From: Streptomyces malachitofuscus
GTDB taxonomy: Bacteria > Actinomycetota > Actinomycetes > Streptomycetales > Streptomycetaceae
Direction of reading: 5' to 3'
Assembly (NCBI RefSeq): GCF_014650055.1
Contig: NZ_BMUF01000007.1
Coordinates: 62,001 to 126,000 of the forward strand
Length of the DNA: 64,000 bases
This document shows positions 50,533 through 59,263 of the stretch, piece after piece; position 1 is the first letter of the stretch, and each line of letters starts with the position of its first letter. The translations under genes and the position numbers were made by a program. The notes beneath the pieces are model-generated. The model was not told the origin of the DNA. It worked only from the letters and a program-made list of their open reading frames with translations, and did not search any database.

Positions 50533-51315
50533 ATGACCGACGACGCAGCCGCACCGGACCTTCGTGCATCGGACGCCGACCGTGAACGGGTCGCCGACAT
50601 CCTGCGGGACGCCCTGGCGGAGGGCCGCCTGGACATGGAGGAGTTCGGGGAGCGGCTGGACGCGACCTACGCGGCGCGCACGTACGGGGAGCTGGCGCCG
50701 ATCACCCGTGACCTCCCGGGCCCGGGTACGGCCGTCGCACCCGCCGTCTCGCTGACGAAGGACCCGCAGCCGGCCGGCGACTGGGCGGGCCGGATCGTCG
50801 GCGACGGCGACGCGGGGACGTCGACGTGGGCGGTGGCCGTGATGTCGGGCTTCCAGCGAAAGGGCCGCTGGACGGCCCCGCGCCGCTTCAACTGCTTCGC
50901 CTTCTGGGGCGGCGGCGAGATCGATCTGCGCGAGGCGTACTTCGCGGACCGGGAGATCGTGATCAACGCGGTCGCGATCATGGGCGGGGTGGACGTCATC
51001 GTCCCGCCGGGCGTCGAGGTCGTCGTACGCGGCGTCGGCATCATGGGCGGCTTCGACCACCGCGAGGAGGGCGTCCCCGGCGAGCCCGGCGCGCCCAGGG
51101 TGATCGTCACGGGCCTGGCCTTCTGGGGCGGCGTGGGCGTCCAGCGCAAACTCCCCCGCGCGGAGAAGCAGCGCCTGCGCGAGGAACGCCGCCGCGAAAA
51201 GCTGGAACGCAAGGAAGAACGCCGCCGCGAGCTGGACTCATCCGCCCAGAACCACCTGAACTTCCACGACGACCTGCACAGACACCGCGCACCGCGCAGC
51301 CAGGAAGACCGCTGA
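50533..51315 (+). CDS. DUF1707 protein with LiaF-like C-terminal domain
   Basis: 260 residues. The N-terminus LRASDADRERVADILRDALA and LDMEEFGERLDATYAARTYG is the DUF1707 domain (SHOCT-like). From about residue 95, MSGFQRKGRWTAPRRF and AVAIMGGVDVIVPPGVEVVV form the beta-helical cell-wall-active antibiotic response (LiaF/YvqF C-terminal) fold. A strongly basic coiled-coil tail follows (about 210-240). TAGGCT (50520-50525) is 7 bases before the ATG, so leaderless transcription is likely. Function is unknown; LiaF homology suggests a cell-envelope stress role. Confidence 0.82.
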   Translation: MTDDAAAPDLRASDADRERVADILRDALAEGRLDMEEFGERLDATYAARTYGELAPITRDLPGPGTAVAPAVSLTKDPQPAGDWAGRIVGDGDAGTSTWAVAVMSGFQRKGRWTAPRRFNCFAFWGGGEIDLREAYFADREIVINAVAIMGGVDVIVPPGVEVVVRGVGIMGGFDHREEGVPGEPGAPRVIVTGLAFWGGVGVQRKLPRAEKQRLREERRREKLERKEERRRELDSSAQNHLNFHDDLHRHRAPRSQEDR

Positions 51316-51725
51316 GCCCCTCCGCCACACCCCCGGCGTGCCCGCCCCCCAGGCCGCCTCCCAGGCATCCCGGAGTTCCTGCCCCCCACGCCGCCTCCGG
51401 GGCATCCCGGCGTTCCTGCCCACCCAAGCCGCCTCCCAGGCATCCCGGCGTTCCTGCCCACCCCAGGCTGCCTCCGGGTCATCCCGGCGTTCCTGCCCGC
51501 CCAGGCTTTCCCGGTCATCCCGGCGTTCCTGCCCACCCAGGCCGTCCCGCGCATCATGGCGTTCCCGCCAGCCTCGGGCTTTCCGCCCACCCCAGCCTTC
51601 CCGCCCATCCCCCGGGTCCGGCGCAATCCAGCCCCTCCGGCGTTTGAGGAGCGGGGGTCCGGGGGCAGCGCCCCCGGGGACGGGACGGGACGGGAAGGGG
51701 CGGCGGGGGCGAAAAACGCCCGGCC
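51316..51725. repeat. Intergenic direct repeats (36-39 bp) and terminal hairpin
   Basis: No gene. Units carrying CATCCCGGCGTTCCTGCCC start near 51366, 51403, 51441, 51480, 51516 and 51552, with 36-39 base spacing and increasing decay to the right. At 51636-51681 a common Streptomyces intergenic module follows (CTCCGGCGTTTGAGGAGCGG and the hairpin CCGGGGGC-AGC-GCCCCCGG at 51659-51677), which may end transcription of the SGNH hydrolase gene on the minus strand or the DUF1707 gene. Confidence 0.75.
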
Positions 51726-53093
51726 TCACAGCCGCGCCGGAGCCCCGCCCTTCAAATCGTCCAGGTCGAAGGCCTCAGCCATCCGCGTGTACCCACGGTC
51801 ACTCGGATGCAGATGATCCCCGGAGTCGTACATCGCCCGGAACCGCCGCGGATCGTACGGATCCCGCACCGCCGCGTCGAAGTCGACGACCGCGTCGAAG
51901 ACACCCCCCGCCCGGATCTCCGCGTTGATCCGCTGCCGCACGGCCTCCCGCGCCTCCGTGTACCCCCGGTGCCCCCCGAACGGCATCAGCGTCGCCCCGA
52001 CCACCTTCAGCCCCCGCGCATGCGCCCGCGCCACCAGCGTCTCCAGCCCCGTCAGGACCCGCTCCGGAGGAACGGCGCCCGGCGTCCGCAGGATGTCGTT
52101 GATGCCGAGCACGATCACCACGGCCTTGACGTTCGTGCGCCCCAGCACATCCCGCTCGAAACGGTGCAGCCCGCTGGGGTTCTCCGCCGGCCGCCCGAGC
52201 CCGTCGGTCAGCACCTGGTTCCCGCTGATCCCCTCGTTGACGACGCTGTACCGCGGCACGTCCCGCCCGGACGCCAGCGCCGACCGCAGGCGGTCGGACA
52301 GCACGTCCGGCCACCGGTTGTTCGCCCCGGCCGTCGAGGTGATCCCGTCGGTCAGCGAGTCGCCGAGGACGACGACCGTCCCGTCCGCCTCGTCGCTCAG
52401 CACGTCCAGCGCGGTCACGTACCGCCAGACCGAGCTCCGCCCGGTGTACGCCGCCCCGCTCACGTCCCGGGTGTGCTCGCCCTCGGCGACGTAGGAGATC
52501 TGGCGCGCGTGCGGGTGATAGGTGACGGGCCCGGACTCGGTGGGGGAGTAGGTGGTGATCAGCACGTCCCCGTCGTGCGGCACCCTGATGCGCACGACGT
52601 CGCTCATCACCTGTCCCCCGGCGGGGACGACGACCGACGGGCGCCCGCCGAACACCAGCGGCCGCATGCTGTCCGTGACCGCCGCCGCCGTGCCCGGCCC
52701 GGCGGAGACGGCGATCGAGGCGCGGGAGACGGTCAGCGGCGACTGCCCGTAGAGATTGGACAGCGTGACGCGGGCACTCGTACCGCCGGCGCTGGTGTGC
52801 ACGACGTTGCGCACGGAGCGGCCCGCGAGCCCCGTCAGCTCGGTGCCGGGCTCGCCGCCGACCGGGGAGGTCGCCCAGGAGGCGACCCAGGTGCCGGTGG
52901 AGGCGGGTGCCGCCGGGTTGTTCCGGGCGCCGCCCGCGCCGGCGAGGGTGTCGCGGTTCTTCGTACCGTCGTCGGCGGCGACACCGACGTAGATGGCGGC
53001 GGAGACCGCCATGATCGCGGCGACGATCGCGGCGAGCAGGGCGCGCTGCCTGGCGGGAGGCGTCACCGCGCCCCCGTCACGACGACGGGTCAT
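51726..53093 (-). CDS. Secreted SGNH/GDSL-family esterase or lipase
   Basis: 455 residues. A basic start and one hydrophobic segment (about 18-40) anchor or export it. An N-terminal beta-rich domain (about 70-225) precedes the SGNH hydrolase domain. Block I is VVLGDSLTDG, block II the Gly in NEGISGNQV, block III GINDI, and block V SGDHLHPSD with the catalytic Asp and His. Substrate unknown. The ATG at 53093 is preferred; the frame continues 22 codons upstream. Related Streptomyces proteins are called GDSL-like lipases. Confidence 0.87.
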   Translation of the reverse strand: MTRRRDGGAVTPPARQRALLAAIVAAIMAVSAAIYVGVAADDGTKNRDTLAGAGGARNNPAAPASTGTWVASWATSPVGGEPGTELTGLAGRSVRNVVHTSAGGTSARVTLSNLYGQSPLTVSRASIAVSAGPGTAAAVTDSMRPLVFGGRPSVVVPAGGQVMSDVVRIRVPHDGDVLITTYSPTESGPVTYHPHARQISYVAEGEHTRDVSGAAYTGRSSVWRYVTALDVLSDEADGTVVVLGDSLTDGITSTAGANNRWPDVLSDRLRSALASGRDVPRYSVVNEGISGNQVLTDGLGRPAENPSGLHRFERDVLGRTNVKAVVIVLGINDILRTPGAVPPERVLTGLETLVARAHARGLKVVGATLMPFGGHRGYTEAREAVRQRINAEIRAGGVFDAVVDFDAAVRDPYDPRRFRAMYDSGDHLHPSDRGYTRMAEAFDLDDLKGGAPARL

Positions 53094-53303
53094 GCTGTTC
53101 TGTTCTCCTAGGGAGACGGGAGTTCGATGCTCCGATCCGATGAACCCATGATGAGCCATGGGCCGGGAAGACCGACGGGAGGGATCCCTTAGGTGATCCC
53201 CCGGGACAATCCCCCTCCGGACAGACGCCGGGAACTCCTGTTCCGTTCCAGGAGTCGGTCAGGAAGGGACAATGTGTGAGGGATCACCGAGCGGGTGGAG
53301 CGG

Positions 53304-54686
53304 ATGGAACGGGCTGAAACGGAACATACGTCACAGAAGACGGGAGCGGCGGGACCGGTCGGCACCGCGGACCGGACCGCCGAAGGGCAGCATGCCCGCC
53401 CCGCCCCCTTCACCAACCGCGCGATGAACACGTTCAGCCCCGCGGACGAGGAGAAGCGGCGCGGAGTGCGCCGGATGAAGCTCACCGCCACCGGTCTGCT
53501 GCTGTTCGTCGCCCTGGTCTACGTCCTCGCCAAGTGGGCCTCCCATCAGGGCGCCGGCGCCTGGGCGGGCTATGTCGCCGCCGCGGCCGAGGCGGGCATG
53601 GTCGGCGCGCTCGCCGACTGGTTCGCCGTCACCGCCCTGTTCCGCCACCCCCTCGGCCTGCGCATCCCGCACACCGCGATCATCCCCACCAAGAAGGACC
53701 AGCTCGGCGTCTCCCTCGGCGAGTTCGTCGGCGAGAACTTCCTCTCCGAGGACGTCGTACGGCAGCGGCTGCGCGCCGTCGGCATCGGCAGCCGGCTCGG
53801 CGCCTGGCTCGCCGTCCCCGAACACGCCGACCGGGTCACCGCCGAGCTCTCGACCGCCCTGCGCGGGGCGCTGACCGTGCTGCGCGACTCCGACGTCCAG
53901 GCGGTGGTCGGCGAGGCCATCACCCGCCGCGCCGACGCCCAGGAGATCGCCCCCGGCATGGGCAAGATGCTGGAGCGGATCGTCGCCGACGGCGGCCACA
54001 GACGCGCCGTCGACGTCATCGTCGCCCGCGCGCACGACTGGCTGGTGCTGCACAGCGACACGGTGATGGACGCCGTCCACGGCGGCGCCCCCGGCTGGAC
54101 GCCCAAGTTCGTGGACCGCAAGGTCGGCGAGCGCGTCTACAAGGAACTGCTGCGCTTCGTCACCGAGATGCGCGACATGCCCACCCACCCCGCGCGCGGC
54201 GCACTCGACCGCTTCCTCACCGACTTCGCCACCGACCTCCAGTCCGACAGCGACACCCGGGCCCGGGTCGAACGCCTCAAGGGCGACATCCTCGGCCGCG
54301 GCGAGGTGCAGGACCTGATCGCCTCCGCGTGGACCGCCGTACGGTCCATGATCGTCTCGGCGGCGGAGGACGAGCGCAGCGAGCTGCGGCTGCGCCTGCG
54401 GGCCTCGCTGCTCTCCCTCGGCGCGCGCATGTCGCTCGACCCGAAGATCCAGGGCAAGGTCGACGGCTGGCTGGAGAGCGCGGCGGTGTACGTGGTGACC
54501 ACGTACCGCAAGGAGATCACGTCCCTGATCACGGACACGGTGGCGAGCTGGGACGCCGAGCACACCACGAAGAAGATCGAGGCCAACATCGGCCGCGACC
54601 TCCAGTTCATCCGCATCAACGGCACGGTGGTCGGCTCCCTCGCCGGCCTCCTGATCTACACGGTGTCACGGGCCCTGGGCGCGTAG
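53304..54686 (+). CDS. DUF445 membrane protein
   Basis: 460 residues. One helix at about residues 60-77 (ATGLLLFVALVYVLAKW), then GALADWFAVTALFRHPLGLR and IPTKKDQLGVSLGEFVGENF, which are DUF445 signatures, and a C-terminal helix (VVGSLAGLLIYTVSRAL). The region between is mostly helical and cytoplasmic or periplasmic. The family is widespread and uncharacterised. The start is uncertain: ATG 53304, GTG 53295 or ATG 53424 all lie in frame; a later start would remove a low-complexity tail. Confidence 0.83.
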   Translation: MERAETEHTSQKTGAAGPVGTADRTAEGQHARPAPFTNRAMNTFSPADEEKRRGVRRMKLTATGLLLFVALVYVLAKWASHQGAGAWAGYVAAAAEAGMVGALADWFAVTALFRHPLGLRIPHTAIIPTKKDQLGVSLGEFVGENFLSEDVVRQRLRAVGIGSRLGAWLAVPEHADRVTAELSTALRGALTVLRDSDVQAVVGEAITRRADAQEIAPGMGKMLERIVADGGHRRAVDVIVARAHDWLVLHSDTVMDAVHGGAPGWTPKFVDRKVGERVYKELLRFVTEMRDMPTHPARGALDRFLTDFATDLQSDSDTRARVERLKGDILGRGEVQDLIASAWTAVRSMIVSAAEDERSELRLRLRASLLSLGARMSLDPKIQGKVDGWLESAAVYVVTTYRKEITSLITDTVASWDAEHTTKKIEANIGRDLQFIRINGTVVGSLAGLLIYTVSRALGA

Positions 54687-54704
54687 CCCGCCCCGCCCGC
54701 TCGC

Positions 54705-54792
54705 GCAGTTCCCCGCGCCCCTGGGGGCGTTGCAGTCACCGTTCGCTGTGACTCCCCAGGGGCGCGGGGAACGGCGCGCCAAGCCACGACGC
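54705..54792. repeat. Inverted copies of the array core forming a large hairpin
   Basis: TTCCCCGCGCCCCTGGGG (about 54709-54726) and CCCCAGGGGCGCGGGGAA (about 54754-54771) are perfect inverted copies, 27 bases apart. They lie just after the DUF445 stop and could end its transcript. The right arm is also the first unit of the tandem array. Confidence 0.7.
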
Positions 54793-55192
54793 TCCCGCAG
54801 GAATGCACGGCGGCCAGCCCCCTCAGGGACGGGCGGAACTGCGCGAACAGCCACGACGCTCCCGCAGGTGTGGACGGCGGCTGGCCCCCTCAGGGGCGCG
54901 GGGAACTGCGCGAACAGCCACGACGCTCCCGCAGGTGTGGACGGTGGCCGGCCCTCCCAGGGGCGCGGGGAACTGCGCGAACAGCCACGACGCTCCCGTA
55001 GGAATGCACGGCGGCCGGCCCCCTCAGGGGCGCGGGGAACTGCGCGAACAGCCACGACGCTCCCGTAGGAATGCACGGCGGCCGGCCCCCTCAGGGGCGC
55101 GGGGAACTGCGCGAACAGCCACGACGCTCCCGCAGGAATGCACGCCGGCCGGCCCTCCCAGGGGCGCGGAACTGCGCGAACAGCCACGACGC
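54769..55192. repeat. Tandem array of a 67-bp unit (seven copies)
   Basis: Units begin (GAACTGCGCGAACAGCCACG) at 54769 (degenerate), 54836, 54903, 54970, 55037, 55104 and 55169; the period is exactly 67 bp until the last step of 65. Each unit also contains ACGCTCCCGCAGG and CCCCTCAGGGGCGCGGG. Most differences are GGTGTGGACGG against GAATGCACGG. The core CTCAGGGGCGCGGGGAACTG is a widespread Streptomyces intergenic sequence, but arrays of this length are unusual. No gene is present between 54687 and 55296. Confidence 0.9.
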
Positions 55193-55296
55193 ACCGTCGG
55201 AAGACCACCCCGCAACCGGGGTTGCAAGGCGGGCGGGCGTGAAAACGGCCGCCCGGGGGCACCCGACGAAGGTTCGCTTCGCCAGGGAGGGAGCCC

Positions 55297-56757
55297 ATGA
55301 CCACCGCGCAGGTCGAGTCCGGCCGCACCATCACCACCAGCATCCCCGCCCGCCTGGACCGCCTGCCGTGGTCCCGCTGGCACTGGTCGATCGTCATCGG
55401 TCTCGGCACCGTGTGGATCCTCGACGGCCTGGAGGTCACGGTCGTCGGCAACATCGCCAGCCGTCTGTCCGAACCCGGCAGCGGACTGCCCATCACCTCC
55501 GGCGAGGTCACCGGCATCGCCGCCGCCCTCTATGTCGCCGGAGCCTGCTCGGGCGCCCTCTTCTGGGGCCGCCTGACCGACATCTGGGGCCGCAAGAAGC
55601 TCTTCATGATCACCCTCGCGGTGTACCTCGGCGCCACCGCCCTCACCGCGATCGCCTTCGACACCTGGTGGTTCTTCGCCTTCCGCTTCCTCACCGGCTT
55701 CGGCATCGGCGGCGAGTACGCGGCCATCAACTCCGCGATCGACGAACTGATCCCGGCGAAGTACCGGGGCCGCGTCGACCTCCTCATCAACGGCAGCTTC
55801 TGGCTGGGCGCGGTCGGCGGTTCCCTGCTGTCGATCGTCGCCCTCGACACGTCGCTCTTCCCGGCGAACGTCGGCTGGCGGCTGACCTTCGCCCTCGGTG
55901 CCGTACTCGCCCTGGTCATCCTCCTGGTGCGCCGTCATGTGCCCGAGAGCCCGCGCTGGCTGCTGATCCACGGCCGTGAGGAGGAGGCGGAACGCATCGT
56001 CGGTGACATCGAGCGACGCGTCGAGGCCGAGCGGAAGGAGCCGCTGCCTCGCCCGGAGGGCGAACTGACCATCAATCAGCGCAGGCGGACCACGTTCACG
56101 GAGATCGCCCGTACGGTCTTCGCCAAGTACCGCAAGCGCTCGGTCCTCGGCTTCTCCCTCTTCATCGGCCAGGCGTTCCTCTACAACGCGATCACCTTCG
56201 GCTTCGGCGCCATCCTGACCACGTTCTTCGACGTCCCCTCCGGCAACACCGGCTACTACTTCGCCGTCATCGCACTGGGCAACTTCATGGGCCCGCTGCT
56301 GCTGGGGAAGCTGTTCGACACCGTCGGCCGCCGCGTGATGATCTCCGGCACCTATCTGCTCTCCGGCCTGCTCCTCTTCGGCACGGCCTGGCTGTTCGAC
56401 CGCGGCTCGCTCGACGCCGCCACGATGACGGCCTGCTGGTGCGCGGTCCTCTTCTTCGCCTCGGCGGGCGCGAGCAGCGCGTACCTGACGGTCTCCGAGG
56501 TGTTCCCCATGGAGACCCGCGCGATGTCCATCGCCTTCTTCTACGCCATCGGCACCGCCGCCGGCGGCATCAGCGGCCCCCTGCTGTTCGCCGAGCTCAC
56601 CAGCACCGGCAAGGTCGCCGACACGGTCCTGGCGTTCCAGATCGGCGCGGGCCTGATGTGCGCGGCGGGCATCGTGGCCGCGCTCCTGGCGGTGAAGGCG
56701 GAGCGCCGCTCCCTGGAGGACATCGCGACCCCGCTGTCGGTGGCGCGCGCGACTTGA
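55297..56757 (+). CDS. MFS transporter of the sugar/aromatic acid:H+ symporter type
   Basis: 486 residues, 12 predicted helices. VWILDGLEVTVVGNIASRLS in helix 1, GRLTDIWGRKKLFM in the loop after helix 2, and FRFLTGFGIGGEYAAINSAI in helix 4 point to the MHS/sugar porter branch. A central charged loop (about 225-265) and KLFDTVGRRVMI after helix 8 fit. The ATG at 55297 follows GGGAGG. Substrate unknown. It stands alone, between the repeat array and an hsp20 gene. Confidence 0.87.
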   Translation: MTTAQVESGRTITTSIPARLDRLPWSRWHWSIVIGLGTVWILDGLEVTVVGNIASRLSEPGSGLPITSGEVTGIAAALYVAGACSGALFWGRLTDIWGRKKLFMITLAVYLGATALTAIAFDTWWFFAFRFLTGFGIGGEYAAINSAIDELIPAKYRGRVDLLINGSFWLGAVGGSLLSIVALDTSLFPANVGWRLTFALGAVLALVILLVRRHVPESPRWLLIHGREEEAERIVGDIERRVEAERKEPLPRPEGELTINQRRRTTFTEIARTVFAKYRKRSVLGFSLFIGQAFLYNAITFGFGAILTTFFDVPSGNTGYYFAVIALGNFMGPLLLGKLFDTVGRRVMISGTYLLSGLLLFGTAWLFDRGSLDAATMTACWCAVLFFASAGASSAYLTVSEVFPMETRAMSIAFFYAIGTAAGGISGPLLFAELTSTGKVADTVLAFQIGAGLMCAAGIVAALLAVKAERRSLEDIATPLSVARAT

Positions 56758-56765
56758 GTCGGAGC

Positions 56766-56794
56766 TTGTCAAGTTTCCTCCAGCGGGTTATATA
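56766..56794 (+). promoter_or_regulatory. Housekeeping-type promoter of the hsp20 gene
   Basis: TTGTCA (56766-56771) and TATATA (56789-56794) are separated by exactly 17 bases, close to the consensus for the main sigma factor. This is rare in such high-GC sequence. The region also lies in the first AT-richer stretch after the MFS gene. The expected start of transcription is about 56801, giving a leader of about 45 bases with AAGGAG. Confidence 0.75.
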
Positions 56795-56845
56795 AGAAGA
56801 GCCAGGGCATCGCACAGATGGCACCGCAGAAAGGAGTGGACTGTG

Positions 56846-57274
56846 ATGCTCATGCGTACCGACCCCTTCCGCGAATTCGACCGGCTCGCGCAGCAGGTCC
56901 TCGGCTCCACCGCCGCCGCCCGTTCCGCGGCGATGCCGATGGACGCCTACCGGTCGGGGGACGACTTCCTCGTCCACTTCGACCTTCCCGGCATCGACCC
57001 GGAGACCATCGAGCTGGACGTCGAACGCAACGTCCTCACCGTGCGCGCCGAGCGCCGTTCGCCGGCCCCCGAGGGCGCGGAGACCGTGGTCGCCGAACGT
57101 CCCACCGGTACCTTCACCCGCCAGCTGTTCCTCGGGGAGACGCTGGACACGGACCGCATCGACGCGTCGTACGAGGCCGGTGTCCTGACCGTGCGCATCC
57201 CGGTCGCCGAGCAGGCCAAGCCGCGCCGCATCGAGATCAGCGGCGGCGACCGGCGCAGGGAGCTCGCCGGCTGA
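56846..57274 (+). CDS. Small heat shock protein (Hsp20/alpha-crystallin family)
   Basis: 142 residues. The alpha-crystallin domain spans about residues 32-130: FLVHFDLPGIDPETIELDVE, NVLTVRAERR, and the I-x-V strand near the end (GVLTVRIPVAEQ). It is an ATP-independent holdase chaperone. AAGGAG is nine bases before the ATG at 56846; the adjacent GTG 56843 is possible. In Streptomyces albus the related hsp18 is repressed by RheA, but no rheA gene lies here. A DUF2267 gene follows 106 bases later. Confidence 0.92.
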   Translation: MLMRTDPFREFDRLAQQVLGSTAAARSAAMPMDAYRSGDDFLVHFDLPGIDPETIELDVERNVLTVRAERRSPAPEGAETVVAERPTGTFTRQLFLGETLDTDRIDASYEAGVLTVRIPVAEQAKPRRIEISGGDRRRELAG

Positions 57275-57380
57275 CCGCAGCACACACCACGCGTCCCGCG
57301 GCCCGGCCCGCGGGACGCGCCCCCGCCCGTCCGCGCCGGTGCGCGACCGAGGCCCCGGAGAAGGAGAGGAGCCGTACACC

Positions 57381-57866
57381 ATGACCACCCTGACCCCGCC
57401 CAGCCCCGCCCTCACGAGCCCGGAAGCGGTGATCCCCGCCCCGCACCGCGACCACGCGGCCCGCGACGACGGCTGGCGTGAACTCGTCGACGCGGTGCGG
57501 GAGTCAGGCCAGTACCCGACGAGGACGGAGGCTGAGAGCGTCACCCGGATCGTCCTGTCCGCCCTCGGCGGCCACGTCGTCGGCGACGAACGCGTCGACC
57601 TGGCCCGGGCCCTGCCCCAGGAGGCGGCGCGGGTGGTGGCGTCCCAGATCCCGGCGACCCGCAGGCTCACGGCGGCGGAGTTCGTCGACTCCGTGGCACG
57701 CCGCATCGAGGGCGCGACCCCGGCCACGGCCCGCTGGGACGTCAGCTCGGTCCTGAGCGTCCTGCCCGCGCTGGTGGGCGACGCCCTGGTGACCCGCATC
57801 CTCGCCCAGCTGCCCCCGGGCTACGCGCTCCTCTTCGGCCGGGCGGAACTGGCCCCCGCGCAGTGA
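57381..57866 (+). CDS. DUF2267 family protein
   Basis: 161 residues. DGWRELVDAVRESGQYPTRT and LPQEAARVVASQIPATRRLT fall in DUF2267, here with two helical repeats. The family is cytoplasmic, uncharacterised and often found near stress genes, as here, with hsp20 upstream in the same direction. AAGGAGAGGAG is a strong ribosome binding site for the ATG at 57381. The 106-base gap suggests possible co-transcription. Confidence 0.8.
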   Translation: MTTLTPPSPALTSPEAVIPAPHRDHAARDDGWRELVDAVRESGQYPTRTEAESVTRIVLSALGGHVVGDERVDLARALPQEAARVVASQIPATRRLTAAEFVDSVARRIEGATPATARWDVSSVLSVLPALVGDALVTRILAQLPPGYALLFGRAELAPAQ

Positions 57867-58025
57867 CCGGCCCGGGGCCCCGCCCCGGGCGCCGTCCCGT
57901 GTCGCCCTCGCCCCACCGCGCCGCGCCGTGGGGGCACCCGGACCCTAAACCGTTCGACGGCCACCCTCCCCGCACGAGATGCTGCGAGCCGCAAGCCACA
58001 GCAAGTCACCCACCCCGGAGGACCG

Positions 58026-58409
58026 TTGAGCCCGCTGAACCCCACCATCCGCCACATCACCTTCGACTGCACCGGCGACCCGTACGACCTCGCCCGGTTC
58101 TGGAGCGAACTGCTGGGCAGGCCCCTGTCCGACGACGACAAGCCGGGTGACCCGGAGGCTCTGATCGAGGGTTCCGAGGGCGTTCCCGGACTGCTCTTCG
58201 TCCGGGTGGGGGAAGACAAGGTCACCAAGAACCGCGTGCACTTCGACCTGCAGCCCACGGGCCGCACCCGCGCCGAGGAGGTGGCCCGCGCCATCGGTCT
58301 CGGCGCCCGCCAACTGGCCGACCACATCCGCCCGGACGGCAGGGGCTGGGTCACCCTGGCCGACCCCGAAGGCAACGAGTTCTGCGTGGAACGGGGTGAA
58401 CTGGACTGA
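58026..58409 (+). CDS. VOC-family protein (glyoxalase-like)
   Basis: 127 residues. IRHITFDCTGDPYDLARFWS and the C-terminal WVTLADPEGNEFCVERGELD are the two ends of a glyoxalase-like domain (Glyoxalase_6 type). The start is TTG at 58026 with GGAGG four bases upstream; no ATG or GTG is better placed. Such proteins may be enzymes or resistance factors; the metal ligands of glyoxalase I are not clearly all present. A second VOC gene follows 31 bases later. Confidence 0.83.
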   Translation: MSPLNPTIRHITFDCTGDPYDLARFWSELLGRPLSDDDKPGDPEALIEGSEGVPGLLFVRVGEDKVTKNRVHFDLQPTGRTRAEEVARAIGLGARQLADHIRPDGRGWVTLADPEGNEFCVERGELD

Positions 58410-58440
58410 CCGTCGCGCGCAGACACGAGGGAGCCGCCCG

Positions 58441-58803
58441 ATGACCATCCGCAGGATCATGCCCGACGTCCAGGTCGCCTCGCAGGAGGCGCTGGACTCC
58501 AGCAAGTCCTTCTACGGCCTCCTCGGCTTCGAGGAGGCCATGGACATGGGCTGGGTGGTCACCCTGGCCTCCCCGGCCAACCCCACCGCCCAGATCAGCT
58601 TCTTCACCGAGGAGCGCACCGCACCGGTGGTCCCCGACCTCAGCGTGGAGGTCGAGGACGTCGACGCGGTGTACGAGCAGGTACGGGCGTCCGGCGCGGA
58701 GATCGTCCGGGATCTGCGGGACGAGGAGTGGGGCGTACGCCGCTTCTTCGTCCGCGACCCGAACGGCCGCGTCGTGAACGTCCTGACCCACCACGCGCGA
58801 TGA
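58441..58803 (+). CDS. VOC-family protein (glyoxalase/bleomycin resistance type)
   Basis: 120 residues. MTIRRIMPDVQVASQEALDS, VEDVDAVYEQVRASGAEIVR and RRFFVRDPNGRVVNVLTH are typical of the glyoxalase/bleomycin-resistance/dioxygenase superfamily. ACGAGGGAGCCGCCCG gives the ribosome site. It lies in tandem with another VOC gene of a different subgroup, so the pair is not a recent duplicate. Substrate unknown. Confidence 0.87.
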   Translation: MTIRRIMPDVQVASQEALDSSKSFYGLLGFEEAMDMGWVVTLASPANPTAQISFFTEERTAPVVPDLSVEVEDVDAVYEQVRASGAEIVRDLRDEEWGVRRFFVRDPNGRVVNVLTHHAR

Positions 58804-58828
58804 GCGGGGCCCGCACCCGCGGGCACGC

Positions 58829-59131
58829 TCAGCCGCGCCGGTCGGCCACCGCCCACGAAGCGAGCGCCACGGCCCCCGCCACCCCGAAGACCGCGGGCCA
58901 GGCCCCGACCTTCTTCGCCAGCGGATGCGACCCCGCGAACGCGGCGACGTACGCCACCGACAGCGCCCCCGCGGCCTTACCGCCGGCCCGTTCCCGCCAC
59001 TGCTGCGCGGCGGCGGCCCCGGCGGCGGCGAGGACGACGCCGCCCAGCTGCCGCTTCCGGGTCCAGCGGGCCACGCCGTACCCGCCGACGAGTCCACCCG
59101 CGGCCACCACGGAACTGGGAACCTTCGCCAT
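58829..59131 (-). CDS. Small membrane protein, unknown function
   Basis: 100 residues from the ATG at 59131. Hydrophobic segments occur at about 5-20, 29-43 and 53-69, and again at about 76-95 (AVFGVAGAVALASWAV). It reads as a three- or four-helix Ala/Gly-rich membrane protein. The reverse-strand sequence GGAGGCAGGCAGGC lies before the ATG. It converges on the VOC gene with a 25-base gap. I do not recognise the family. Confidence 0.65.
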   Translation of the reverse strand: MAKVPSSVVAAGGLVGGYGVARWTRKRQLGGVVLAAAGAAAAQQWRERAGGKAAGALSVAYVAAFAGSHPLAKKVGAWPAVFGVAGAVALASWAVADRRG

Positions 59132-59247
59132 GCCTGCCTGCCTCCTGCCACGACGCCCGCAAGGGCGGTCTCTCACCGTCTTCCGAGGCTAACGCCCCGC
59201 CGGATGCCCGCCGCACCGGGTCACCGCCCCCGTCGGCACCCGCTTGA

Positions 59248-59263
59248 GCGTACGATCGTACGC
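59248..59263. promoter_or_regulatory. 16-bp perfect palindrome on the promoter of the acetyltransferase-TetR pair
   Basis: GCGTACGATCGTACGC abuts the ATG at 59264. It contains TACGAT (59251-59256), which is 7 bases from the ATG and so is the likely -10 of a leaderless transcript. The position and symmetry fit an operator for the TetR protein encoded by the second gene. Confidence 0.75.

Noticed and set aside
54769..55192. CRISPR array
   Set aside because: Units are repeated over their full length, with no unique spacers and no cas genes nearby.
54666..55517. Minus-strand coding through the 67-bp array (repeating LFAQFPAP-like peptide)
   Set aside because: A 67-bp period is not a multiple of three, so the frame shifts from unit to unit; the repeated peptide is only apparent over short parts. 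No start signal.
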